Source of the DNA: Tanypteryx hageni
Lineage: Eukaryota > Arthropoda > Insecta > Odonata > Petaluridae
Length of the DNA stretch: 64,000 bases
NCBI GenBank assembly: GCA_028673005.1
Contig: CM054116.1
Coordinates: forward strand, 145,449,173 to 145,513,172
Direction of reading: 5' to 3'
How positions within the stretch are numbered: the first letter of the stretch is position 1; the number at the start of each line of letters is the position of its first letter. The notes beneath the pieces were generated by a model that saw only the letters and a list, made by a program, of their open reading frames with translations, had not been told where the DNA came from and ran no database searches. Positions 53,827 to 63,937 of this stretch are shown in pieces. The translations under genes and the position numbers were made by a program.

Positions 53827-56800
53827 ATGCACGCCAATAGTAGATCAGATGGTAGGTTAGGATGTAGGCAGCTTACCGGTACGGGATTAATTGAGAGCAC
53901 AATAGGGGAAAATGTAAGAAATCCGTGCGGTAACAGAATTATCGAAGGCATGGGGATAAACGATTTTCCATGCAACAACTCCGTAGATAATGCGTGCGAC
54001 CTTAATAGCGCTATAAACCCGACGTTAAGTAACAGTAGAATACATTCCAAGCGTAGAAATAGTCGACATAGTAGGAAGGATAATGAGGCAGTAAATAATA
54101 ATAATTATAATCTTAATAATAATAACAGTAATTATAGCTCAGTAGAGCGCGAGGAATCGTTACGTAGTCATAGCGAGAAATTAAAAATCATTACGGTTAA
54201 TTGTCGCAGCATTCGCAGGAAGGAGGCCGAATTTGAACATCTTATTCGTAGTCTGCGTGCTGATGTAGTTATAGGCACTGAAAGTTGGCTTACGGCAGAC
54301 ATAGCCAGTCAGGAGATCTTTCCTCGTGACTATAGCGTATACAGAAAAGATCGATGTATCCGGTCGGGAGGTGGAGTCTTTATAGCAGTTAGCAATAAAT
54401 ACGAAAGTTACCCAATACAGATTAACGACGACGAAGTCGAAAGTGTTTGGTGTCGTGTAAAAGGAAGCGACTCAAAAGCTATAAATATATGCGCTTTTTA
54501 TAGACCCCCAAATGCGAGCGTGGAAACTATTCATTCTCTGGAGAAACAAGTGGCGACGCTAAATTCGTCTAATAAAGATAAAGCCATTATAATCGGGGGC
54601 GATTTCAATCTTCCGTCAATTGATTGGAGCCATCATTGCTTTTATCCCGGAGGTAGAGAGCGTGAATCGTGCGAGGCGTTACTAGAAACTTTCGGTAAGC
54701 ACTCATTGTATCAATTAGTGAGATTTCCCACGAGATTTAATAATATATTAGATTTACTTGTTACTAATCTTCCTGAGCGTATGAATAGAGTATCTGATGC
54801 TGAGGGAATAAGCGATCACAAGGCAGTGTACGTGGAATTTCAGTTAATTATTGAGAAACAGGTTAAGGCCAAAAGAAAACTTTATGTATTCGCCAAAGCC
54901 GATTTCACAAGATTTAGGTCTTTTCTGCGAAATAAATATACTAATTTCTGCAATTTAACCGATAGTGCAGACGCGGAGGAATCCTGGTGCATGTTCAGAG
55001 ATATGATGCGAGAGTGTACAGATAAATTTATTCCGAGCAAACTGAAGCGTGATAGTGCAGAACCTAGTTGGTACAATCAGGAAGTAAGAAGCGCTCTCCG
55101 ACGTCAAAGAAAACTCCACTCTCGCGTAAATAACACATCCTCAACAGCTACGGTCGAACAGATTGCAATAATAAGGCAGCAATACAAGGAGGCGCGCTCC
55201 ATAGCCAGAGTAGCAATGCGTAATGCGTTTATCAATTATAAAAAGAAGGTTTTACAGGAAAACTTGAAAGAGAACCCAAAAGCATTTTGGTCTTACGTCA
55301 GGGAAGTTCAAGGTAGGGGCCCCACTATTGCGTCACTGCGATCGGAAACGGGAAACGTAGTTAACGATAGTATGGATAAAGCAAACCTATTAAATCATCA
55401 CTTTCAGAAAGCTTTTACTCGTGATGACGATGAATGTGAAACCCCTATTCCTATGCGTCAGGGCGATTCGATGGAAGATTTGGTATTTTCGGAAAATGGC
55501 ATCGTGCTCCAACTTCATTCAATTAAGCCAAATAAATCTCCTGGACCGGAGGAAATTCCCGCGCGTGTAATGAAAGAATTAGCTGCTGAAATCGCGCCGT
55601 ATTTGAAAATTATATTCGAGAAATCCATTAGAGAAGGAGTAGTTCCTAAAGATTGGAAGGTGGCACATGTTACGCCCATCCATAAGAGTGGCGACAGAGA
55701 GAACCCCGAAAATTATAGGCCGATATCCTTAACTTCATTATCGTGCAAGATACTTGAGCACATAGTCTTTAGCTCTGTAATGCGCTATATAGATAGTCAT
55801 TCATTGCTTAGTGGATGCCAACACGGATTCCGGAGAGGTAGATCATGCGAAACGCAGCTCGGCCTGTTCGTGGACGATTTGTTGCGATGCGGAGAGAAAA
55901 ATACTCAGGTCAATGCCATATTCATTGATTTCAGGAAGGCGTTCGATAAAGTATCTCATAGGAAATTAATTGCGAAGTTAGGACAATGTGGTATCAATTC
56001 TAAAGTTGTCGGTTGGGTGAGAGACTTCCTCTCGAATAGGGAACAGATAGTTGTCATCGATGGGAAATACTCGTCCCCCGTTAAAGTTGCTTCGGGTGTT
56101 CCTCAGGGAAGTGTATTGGGCCCTCTGCTCTTCTTAATCTATGTAAATGATATGTGCTCGGTTGTTCGTAGTAAAATTTGGCTTTTCGCCGATGACACCG
56201 TTCTATATAAAGAAATAAAAAATCAGGAGGACCATCAGTCTCTGCGTGAAGACTTAAGAGCCATTTCAGCGTGGTGCAAAGAATGGCAAATCGAAATAAA
56301 TTATACTAAATGTGCCGCAGTCACGTTCTGGAAAAGTAAGAACAAAGATTTAGGTTTCGAATATAAAATAGATGAAATGAGTATTCGACAAGCTGAGTAT
56401 GTAAAATATTTAGGAGTAACCATTTGTCGAGATCTTTCGTGGGACATGCACATTCGTCGAGTTATAGGCGCGGCCAACAAGAAACTGGCATTCATAGGTA
56501 GAATAGTACGGAACACTACAGAGAAAGTACGCGAAACATGCTACTTATCACTGGTAAGACCGCAAGTGGAATACGCAGCGAGCATATGGGATCCGTACGA
56601 GAAGGGACACATAATTCAACTAGAAAGAGTACAGCGCAGAGCAGCCAGATTTGTAAAACAAAAGTACGAACATAAGGAAAGCGTCACCTCTTTATTGAGC
56701 GATTTGAACTGGGTATCACTGGAGGACCGTAGATTGCACTCAAGGTTGAAACTTCTAGAGAAATATAGGTCTGAATGTCTAAAAGAGGAGGTAGTGGGAA

Positions 56801-56952
56801 TAATTGTGGCACCGACGTATATAGGTAGAAATGATCGAGACGATAAAATACGTGAGATCGATTGTAAGACGGAGCGTTATCTAGGCTCGTTCTTTCCGAG
56901 GACAATAAGAGATCACAATAGGAAATTTCGAATTGCGTTAGACAATCTTTAG
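53827..56952 (+). CDS. CR1 ORF2: AP endonuclease plus reverse transcriptase
   Basis: 1,041 codons, intact. The N-terminal 115 residues are asparagine-rich and weakly conserved. The endonuclease runs from about 120 (KIITVNCRSIRRK) through GTESWLTADIASQ, FYRPPNASVE and IIGGDFNLPSIDW (about 257) to GISDHKAVYVEF (about 328). The RT runs from about 565 (NKSPGPEEIPARVM), NYRPISLTSLSCK, QHGFRRGRSCETQ, DFRKAFDKVSHRK (about 702), SGVPQGSVLGPLLF (about 757) and the catalytic LFADDTVLY (about 788). The C-terminal domain ends FFPRTIRDHNRKF. The enzyme nicks target DNA and primes cDNA there. The start lies 35 bp after ORF1, so translation probably depends on re-initiation (inference). Later methionines are possible starts because the N-terminus is poorly conserved. 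Confidence 0.93.
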   Translation: MHANSRSDGRLGCRQLTGTGLIESTIGENVRNPCGNRIIEGMGINDFPCNNSVDNACDLNSAINPTLSNSRIHSKRRNSRHSRKDNEAVNNNNYNLNNNNSNYSSVEREESLRSHSEKLKIITVNCRSIRRKEAEFEHLIRSLRADVVIGTESWLTADIASQEIFPRDYSVYRKDRCIRSGGGVFIAVSNKYESYPIQINDDEVESVWCRVKGSDSKAINICAFYRPPNASVETIHSLEKQVATLNSSNKDKAIIIGGDFNLPSIDWSHHCFYPGGRERESCEALLETFGKHSLYQLVRFPTRFNNILDLLVTNLPERMNRVSDAEGISDHKAVYVEFQLIIEKQVKAKRKLYVFAKADFTRFRSFLRNKYTNFCNLTDSADAEESWCMFRDMMRECTDKFIPSKLKRDSAEPSWYNQEVRSALRRQRKLHSRVNNTSSTATVEQIAIIRQQYKEARSIARVAMRNAFINYKKKVLQENLKENPKAFWSYVREVQGRGPTIASLRSETGNVVNDSMDKANLLNHHFQKAFTRDDDECETPIPMRQGDSMEDLVFSENGIVLQLHSIKPNKSPGPEEIPARVMKELAAEIAPYLKIIFEKSIREGVVPKDWKVAHVTPIHKSGDRENPENYRPISLTSLSCKILEHIVFSSVMRYIDSHSLLSGCQHGFRRGRSCETQLGLFVDDLLRCGEKNTQVNAIFIDFRKAFDKVSHRKLIAKLGQCGINSKVVGWVRDFLSNREQIVVIDGKYSSPVKVASGVPQGSVLGPLLFLIYVNDMCSVVRSKIWLFADDTVLYKEIKNQEDHQSLREDLRAISAWCKEWQIEINYTKCAAVTFWKSKNKDLGFEYKIDEMSIRQAEYVKYLGVTICRDLSWDMHIRRVIGAANKKLAFIGRIVRNTTEKVRETCYLSLVRPQVEYAASIWDPYEKGHIIQLERVQRRAARFVKQKYEHKESVTSLLSDLNWVSLEDRRLHSRLKLLEKYRSECLKEEVVGIIVAPTYIGRNDRDDKIREIDCKTERYLGSFFPRTIRDHNRKFRIALDNL

Positions 56953-56974
56953 GTGGGATTTGGTGCATTGCACC

Positions 56975-57007
56975 CCCTGCCACCCACCAACTTGGTGAAT
57001 TGCAGGG
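56975..57007 (+). other. CR1 3'-terminal hairpin, copy 3
   Basis: CCCTGC pairs with GCAGGG, and CACCAA with TTGGTG around a single C. It differs in sequence from the other copies but keeps the fold. Confidence 0.72.
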
Positions 57008-57035
57008 TAACTTGTAGATGTAGATGTAGATGTAG

Positions 57036-57526
57036 AAAGCTGTTTCGCAATTTAACGTACTTTCAGCAATACGCAGAATCAAAACTACAGCCCAGGGTGC
57101 TGATGGTATTCCTATAATTTTTATAAACAAATTAATACATCTATTACTCCCCGTACTTACTAACATTTTCAACAACTCTTTATTACAGGGAAAATTCCCA
57201 TCGCAATGGAAACACGCGTTAGTCCGCCCAATTCCTAAGAAATCTCTCACCGCAAACAATGACTATCGATCGATTAGCTTTCTTCCCACTTTATCAAAAG
57301 CCCTGGAGCGACTTGCACACGAACAGGTAGCAGATTTTCTCGACATTAATCATCTACTTGACCCCCATCAATCTGGCTTTCGGAAGTCTCATAGCACCAC
57401 CACCGCGCTAATTAAAATAACTGATGATATACGCAGACACATGGATGACAGAAAACTCACGGCACTAATATTGCTTGATTTTAGTAAAGCGTTTGACTCA
57501 GTAGATAAAGATAAACTCCTAGCAAA
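57036..57526 (+). pseudogene. Jockey/L2-like LINE, segment 2: RT fingers and palm
   Basis: In frame after the CR1 insertion: AVSQFNVLSAIRRIKTTAQ, GADGIPIIFINKL, WKHALVRPIPKKS, NDYRSISFLPTLSKALERL, LLDPHQSGFRKSHSTTTALI, then LILLDFSKAFDSVDKDKLL. These are RT motifs 1-4. The segment is open throughout and is cut at CTAGCAAA (57,519-57,526) by a second CR1 insertion. Confidence 0.85.
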
Positions 57527-57777
57527 TGTCGGAGGGAATAGCGAATGAGGTAGTAGGACATATCAGAAGCCCGACGTATCTCGGAAGGCAGGACAGTGAG
57601 GATAAGATTCGCGAGATCGACTGTAGAACGGAGCGATATAGAGGATCGTTTTTCCCTAGGACGATAAGAGACCATAATAGAAAAAGATAACGTAGGAAAA
57701 CTATGGACCCTTGGTGCACTGCACCCCCTGCCATCCACCGAAAAGGTGACTTGCAGGGTATAATGTAGATGTAGATG
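57527..57777 (+). mobile_element. CR1 3'-end insertion, 251 bp
   Basis: Flanked by an exact 8-bp duplication CTAGCAAA (57,519-57,526 and 57,778-57,785). Contains only the last codons of ORF2 (ISEAR frame remnants, FFPRTIRDHNRKR), the 3' UTR hairpin (57,726-57,758) and GTAGAT tail. Its sequence is closest to the decayed copy at 1.8-4.7 kb, not to the full-length CR1 500 bp upstream, so two CR1 subfamilies hit the same host LINE. Confidence 0.92.
57726..57758 (+). other. CR1 3'-terminal hairpin, copy 4
   Basis: Same pairing as copy 1, with CCCTGC/GCAGGG and CACC/GGTG around GAAAA. Confidence 0.7.
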
Positions 57778-59418
57778 CTAGCAAAACTCCGCTGAATGAG
57801 ATTCTCTTCACCTTCAATAGAGTGGTTCTCTTCGTACCTTAGCAACCGTTCCCAGCAAGTCATCTACAACGATTCCTCGTCCTCTCGGCTTAATGTTAAC
57901 CAAGGCGTACCGCAGGGCTCAATTTTAGGTCCTCTATTGTTCTCTTTATTCATAAATGATTGTTCTCAATACTTAACTTACTCCAAGCATCATTTGTACG
58001 CCAATGATCTCCAAATCTACTTAGACACAAAACCCAATAACTTATCTCTTTCCATAGCTAACATAAATCATGACTTGGCCCAACTTCAAGAATGGAGCTA
58101 CGATAATTTTCTCACCATAAACCCCTTGAAATCTCAAGCCATATTAATCGGTTATCCGAAACTACTGGCATCTATAAACCTTGCAGAATCAGTTCCTCTG
58201 TCTTTGAACGGCTCAGTTATACCCTATTGCAAAATCGTAAAAAATCTCGGGATTCTAATTAATGAAACGCTCACCTGGAATAATCATATAATAAAAATCT
58301 GCAAGACGGTAAACTCCTCCTTACACACTCTAAGGCCTCTCGTTAACATTCTTCCCTCGTCACTAAAAATACAGCTAGTGACCTCCCTAATTCTTCCTCA
58401 CTTCGATTATTGTGATGTTGTATACCAGGACTTATCAAAGGAACTCGCCATTAAGCTACAACGTTCTCATAACGCCGGCATCAGATTCATCTTTAATCTT
58501 AAAAAATCTGACCATGTCTCAGAATACTTCCGTCGACTCTCCTGGCTAAAACTTGATTCCCGAAGAAACATTCACCTTCTCTCTCTATTGTATCAAATTC
58601 TAAATAACAACATCCCTTGTTATCTTTCATCTAATTTTGTCACCATTAATACAGTTCACCATTTCAATACCAGAGGATGTGATAAACTACTAACTCCACT
58701 TCATAGAACAGAAATTTACAACAAATCCTTTACTGTCACTGCTTGTAAACTCTGGAATGGCCCTCCAACGTTAATAAAAAACTCTCTATCTCTAAGCACT
58801 TTTAAACGCTTGTATTACAAGCATCTCCTCTCACTCCCCATGCATTGAACCACACTCTATCTTTTCTTTCAGGTTGTCACAAGAATGCGCTTATTAGGCA
58901 TAAATTCATAATTTTATTTTATTTATTTTCCTGTATCATAATGACGATGTAATCTCCCAGGCATATCTTACCCTACAATCCCTGTTCCCCTCTCACCCCC
59001 CCTCCCTTATATGGATATAAATGTATGTACATATGTTTGTATTTATGAATGTTTTTTTTCTGTTTCTCATATTATTGATTCTTTTTTCTTTTCCTTCCCC
59101 TGAACTATTTTAGAAATTTTCGCGGTTTTTTACACCTCTCTTCGTAGGTGTTTTCCGCAGTGGGAATTTTTCTGTGTTAAAACATAACTGATACACAGTT
59201 TTTTATGACCCACAAAACTAACATTCTTTGGTAATGCTCTGTTATCTACTAACAAATATATTAACTTGTAATTAATTTGTATTTTGTTAAAATCTGTATG
59301 CAATTAATTTCTCTTATTTTGTAAATATTGTAATTACTTATATGACGAAAGGGTTAAATGTAAGAAGGGACTACATAGTCTCAATTTCGTCCTAATAAAG
59401 TCGTTTGTCTGTCTGTCT
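57778..59418 (+). pseudogene. Jockey/L2-like LINE, segment 3: RT C-terminal half and 3' UTR
   Basis: A 350-codon open frame (57,796-58,848) continues the host LINE: SPSIEWFSSYLSNRSQQVI, NQGVPQGSILGPLLFSLFIN, then HLYANDLQIYL, the thumb and C-terminal region (YCDVVYQDLSKELAIKLQ, RLSWLKLDSRRNIHLLSL, RGCDKLLTPLHRTEIYNKSF). The catalytic YADD of the family is YAND here, so one of the two metal-binding aspartates is lost. The 3' UTR of about 560 bp ends AGGGACTACATAGTCTCAA, TTTCGTCCTAATAAAGTCG and a (TCTG)n tail near 59,400-59,418, giving a clear 3' end. Confidence 0.87.
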
Positions 59419-60660
59419 CTCCCTCCATCTCTTTGCCTCTCATTTCTCCCACCTCCACTCTCTCTCATTCCCTCCTGTCACAATCTATAGCTCTCCCTCT
59501 TTATCTATTTCCTCCCGTCCTTTTCTAATTCTTTACCTCCATTACTCTCTATGTACCTTCCATTCTATATCCCTTCCATTCTACGTATATCCCTTCCTTT
59601 CACTCTCCCTCCCCTCATCCCCCCCTCTCTCTTACTCTACATCTATAAGGTCGTTTAGATAAGCAAAAGAATCCAAAATAAATCCCAGTCCCATTAGGAT
59701 TACGTAATTTTGCGAAAAATCCTACAATAATTTAAGGCAATCTATGCGCTCGTATATTTTACACATATGCAGGTTGAAACAACAATTGATTTTTGAAATT
59801 TAACAATGACATGGTCGGTAAGGCAACATCCCGTTTAAAAGCCGATATTTTCCCAAAATATATGATTTAATTGTTTAATATGAGAGATTTCGAACGGTTG
59901 GCGGAAAAAGATGCATAGAATAAGAAACTACATTATTTTTCCTAAAACATGGTTCAAATGTCAATTCTTTTTAACTTTAATTTCCAAAAGAATAAAAGTT
60001 TAAAAAGCCGCGTTTCACGTTTCAACTTACGGGAAATGGAAATGGCCCCCCTGGAGTCGAACCCAGGCCTTTTTTCGTATCTTTTTTCTTCATTTAATTT
60101 TTATATCTGAATCAAACATTCCTGCGAAATTTCAATCTTCCACCTAATTGAGAAATTTGTTAAAAACGCGTTAAAAAGTGCCATTGATGACGCGAGCGTT
60201 ACACACAAACAAACACATCTACGCTTTTATTAATGAAATATGCACGGGTTATTTTTGCCACGCAAATAGGCGCAATCAATTTAGTTTTTCGTTCGAATGT
60301 ATTTGCATTATTTTATTATAACGCTAAATTATGAAATTTAGGGACACAAAGAGCAACTCAACCGCGGCGATTTTTCAAAGCTATTAAAGCCAAAATAAGT
60401 ATTTAATAAATAATTATGTGGAAAGTAGGCGTCATAAGTTCCGTTTGGATCATATGGTTTAGATATAAGAAAGTTTAAAACAAATAAAATTTTAAACACG
60501 AATTTAATTTTTCGTGATATAAGACCGTTTTATTATTTAATAAAGGCACTTATGTTTTCGCTGTACCTGTCTGTCTGTCCGTCTGCGTAATCAATTAAAT
60601 TAAAATCGCAAGTAAACGGTGAAAAATATTTAAGACTGAAATTAGCAGAGTGAATTATGT
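59419..60660. other. Non-coding stretch with pyrimidine tract and B-box-like motif
   Basis: Pyrimidine-rich sequence to about 59,640. AT-rich sequence follows with CCCCTGGAGTCGAACCCAGG at about 60,047-60,066 (T-arm-like on the minus strand) and a CTGTCTGTCCGTCTG microsatellite at about 60,566. No gene recognised. Confidence 0.5.
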
Positions 60661-60667
60661 GATCTAT

Positions 60668-60925
60668 GCCGCCCTCTATAACACTGCAGCAGAAAGTATT
60701 TTGAGAAACCCTTTTTTCGGATAGGGTGCCTTTGAAACTTCAAATTAAGATACTGAGCATATGTTCATAGGAAAAAGTTAAAATTTCCACCATTTGCATG
60801 TTCTTTAATGCCGTCTACTATAACACGGCAGAAGGGATTTGTTTAAGCAATCGGTGGACGGCAAGGGGTGCCTTCAAATGTTTCAAATAAAGATTCTAAA
60901 CAAATAGTTACTGATAAAAAATTTT
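60668..60925. repeat. Degenerate tandem pair of about 130-150-bp units
   Basis: GCCGCCCTCTATAACACTGC...GGGTGCCTTTGAAACTTCAA...AAGATACTGAGCATATG is repeated as GCCGTCTACTATAACACGGC...GGGTGCCTTCAAATGTTTC...AAGATTCTAAACAAATAG. Confidence 0.65.
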
Positions 60926-60930
60926 AATTA

Positions 60931-61117
60931 CAGTATTTACTTGCATAATTGCCTCAATCGCGTAATTGCCCCACCTGGACTATTGAGAGGAAATAAGATA
61001 CTATTTTTTCTGATTTGGCCACTTTCACACGGTAGGGAAAAACCGCGTATTTGCCTCACCCTTTTTTGCTGTAAAAAATCGCACGAAAAAGTGGGGCAAT
61101 TATGCGAGTAAATACGG
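60931..61117. mobile_element. 187-bp MITE-like element
   Basis: Terminal repeats CAGTATTTACTTGCATAATT and, inward from the right, CCGTATTTACTCGCATAATT, followed on both sides by GCC-rich inner blocks. Flanked by TAATTA on each side (possible target duplication). Non-coding. Confidence 0.65.
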
Positions 61118-62885
61118 TAATTATGGAATAAATTATTTTGTCATTTAATTACATTACTAAATTTATAATGTTATTTATGTTTACGCTTCTAAAAAAATGC
61201 AATAACTAAAACGCGCTTTTCGTATTGCATCAGCAAATGAAGCTGCAATTAAAAAAAAAGTTTTCCTAAATTGTTTGAAACATTCTCTCCTTAAGGTGAG
61301 ACATTGAGTCCACCGTTTATTAAACGCGGCTGAACTTCTGCAATTCATGTCTGACTTCTTTTGTGGTAAGCAGTGTATTTCTTAACCGTCTTCCTCAACG
61401 TCTTCATCAACACTTGAATTGTAATTCAGAAGATTGACTACATTGTCATTTTTTGTCAATACAGGAGTTACGATTACGTCGTCATCCACTTAACTCCATC
61501 TAATCAACTCTTCGTCAACTTCTTCCTCTTCAGTTTACTTTTCCTGGTTCTGCTCGATGTGAGGAAAAACTGCTTTTCTGAACCAGTTAGCAATATTAGT
61601 TAATATTAGTTATACAACCCAGCAACCGTTCATTGTCGCTTGATTCAATAAGGACCGGAATAAGTGATTACAATAAGGGGATAATTTTGAAAACGTTAGA
61701 TACAAAATGTTTTTGGTTTTCCGGTTTTGGTTTAATAAAGCGGCTGATTCAATTAACCAGTGATTCCAACAAGCGGAACCTACAGTTTAATATACGACCA
61801 GGTGTCCGCGAGATTTTCGCAGAACGCGGATACCCGGAGAGCAGTGTATACCTATCAATCTATATATTCGACCCCCTCCCACTACCCTTTCTCATCCTTC
61901 AACCCCCTCGTTTCCCCTTTCCTACCACCCTCCTCCTTCAAGCCCCCCCTCCTCCTCCTTCCCTCCCTTTCCCCTCTCCCCCTTCGCTCCCTTTCCCCTC
62001 CCTTTCTCCCATTCTATTCCCCTCCTCCTCCTTCCCTCCCTTTCCCCCTTTCCCCTCCCTTTCTCCCATTCTATTCTCCTCCTCCTCCTTCACTCCCTTC
62101 GTTTCCCGCCTCTTTCCCACCTCGTTTTAAACCCCTCGCAGGAAAAATAACTGTTCTGAGATATTCTTTGGAACGAACGCAGGAATTCGGTTGTAAATTA
62201 TCAATTTGGAAAAGCGTAATCCGATAGGATTTTGCACGATGCATTCAGTCAAAGCAATTCCAATTCACCAGTACAAACGTTTTCGATGAAGAATGCGCTG
62301 CTGCATCGACAGTGGAAGCATAGAAAAATGGAATTCCCGAACGAATTGTGAGAAGGTCGCTTCAGTCCGTTTGTCATTTGCAAGTGTCCGAACGTAGCTC
62401 TTAAAGAGATTTCCAACAAATCCACCAAAAATACGCCTTTCGTGAGAGAGGCGATAATAAATAGCGTTACTCGGATGTTTGCTTAAAGCCGCATATATTC
62501 GGCGAAACTTTGGTTGGTGGAAAAAGGAATGGTTTCGCTCTGATCGAACGTAAGAGTTTCAAGAGGCGCATAGTTCGGAGGCAGTGGGTGTATTCTTTGG
62601 TTCGTAGGCACTAGGAGCAGCGCAAGAAGCAGCCATCGCCGGAAACGTTCGTTTGACTCGCGAACGCCTCACATCGCATCTTCAAAAGGCTCCCAATTGG
62701 GCAGACGACGAAATATAATCGACGAAATTATGAATAATAGGAAGATTGACGTAACTCGTTCGAAAGCGACCAAAGCGTGTAGAACCTCTTACTACAAATT
62801 CAAGATGAGGAAATATGGCGAAATAGATCGCGTTAAGTTTAGCGAAGCGCGTCCATCTTCAGCGGCACGGAAATCTCCTCGTGCC
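61118..62885. other. Non-coding stretch
   Basis: Contains a repeated pogo-like sub-motif at about 61,640-61,790 (TGATTCAATAAGGACCGG and TGATTCAATTAACCAGTG), a polypyrimidine tract at 61,868-62,125, and at 62,697-63,050 a basic 117-codon frame whose second half overlaps the inverted composite repeat. I do not recognise that frame as a protein family. Confidence 0.45.
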
Positions 62886-63351
62886 AAGCTAACAAAGCGA
62901 AAACCGTTCCACGCCCTCTCTGCCGCCATCAACATCCTCCGTTCGATAGAAGTTTGCGAAAGATCTGAAGAACGCTTCCTGATCGTGATTGAGGGCAAAA
63001 TGGGGCGAGAAAAACATAAAAAAAGAGAGAATGAGAAAGAGAGGGAATGAGAGAGAGAATGAGGGAGAGAGAGAGAGGTGGTAAGAAAAGTGAGAGAGAC
63101 GCTTCTTCCTCTTGTTGCCCTCCGAACGAGGCTTTCCATGGATACCGTTGCTCGGAAGTGGAAAGGTCGTCAGACCACGGAGTGGTGCAACTCCCGCGTT
63201 GGGGGTGACGAGAGTCTGGGAGGGAGAAAGAGGGTTGTGTGGGGTGTCTGGGGGGTGTGGACGGAATAGAGTTGTGTGGGGGGGATTAGGGGGTCTGTGG
63301 TGAGATAAAAAGGGTGTGTGGGGTGGGACGCCGTGGATGAATGAGATAGAC

Positions 63352-63813
63352 CAGTAGTCTCAAACTCACGTCGGTGCAAGAAGACCCTCCACCAAACCTG
63401 CAGGCCGCATTCAGGCACCGTACCAAGACCGCGGGCCGCATACTTTCCTAGTCCTCACACCGTTTCATATTCTTTGGACATTCATTCTCAACTTCCACAA
63501 GAAAGAAATCTCCCCGACCCTATGATGCGGCCTTAAACCCGTTCATTATAGAAATAGTAATAGATTCGGTGTCGAGGGTTAGGTTCATCGGACATGCAAG
63601 AAACACGCTTGCAACGAGAAGAACATACTTAGTAACCCACCTGGGCAGAATTTTTATAATTCGGAATGAGAAATAAATTACATATATTTTAAAATGCTGA
63701 TTTAACATGCTTCATAAGTATCTTAGATTTACGTGAAATATTTTATAAGAAATGCCTTGAGTTTTGGCGAGCTGCAGAAGTTTACCACAGAGGCCGCGAG
63801 TTTGAGACCACTG
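63352..63813. mobile_element. hAT-like MITE, copy 2
   Basis: Same 462-bp length and termini as 20,286-20,747, in the opposite orientation. Confidence 0.75.
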
Positions 63814-63843
63814 AGATAAAGTAAATATGCAGTTCGGTGGCAA

Positions 63844-63932
63844 CATTGGCTCTAGGAGCGGGTCGCAACCTTAATTTAATTCTCATGGAAAAACCAGCCT
63901 ATATATATAGCGACCCGCTCCTAGAGCCAATG
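63844..63932. mobile_element. 89-bp palindromic MITE-like element, copy 2
   Basis: Same 23-bp perfect terminal repeats and core as at 20,167-20,255. Confidence 0.75.
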
Positions 63933-63937
63933 ATATA

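Larger units (their letters stand above)
52214..57035 (+). mobile_element. CR1-type LINE, full length and coding-intact
   Basis: About 4.8 kb with a 5' UTR (52,214-52,759), ORF1, a 35-bp gap, ORF2, then a short 3' UTR with a hairpin and (GTAGAT)n tail. The flanks share AAAG (52,210-52,213 and 57,036-57,039), a possible short target duplication. Removing the insertion rejoins the surrounding LINE in frame (FHFK to AVSQFNVLSAI), which fixes both ends closely. It is the reference for the other three CR1 copies in the window. Confidence 0.9.
62886..63936 (-). repeat. Composite repeat, right copy of the inverted duplication
   Basis: Near-identical reverse complement of 20,163-21,203, differing mainly by about 10 bp in the CT/GA-rich run. 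Includes the hAT-like MITE (63,352-63,813) and the 89-bp palindrome (63,844-63,932). Confidence 0.88.

Noticed and set aside
62697..63050. 117-codon basic frame
   Set aside because: Its second half lies in the composite repeat, whose copy at 21 kb has a different upstream sequence, so the frame is created by the repeat junction.
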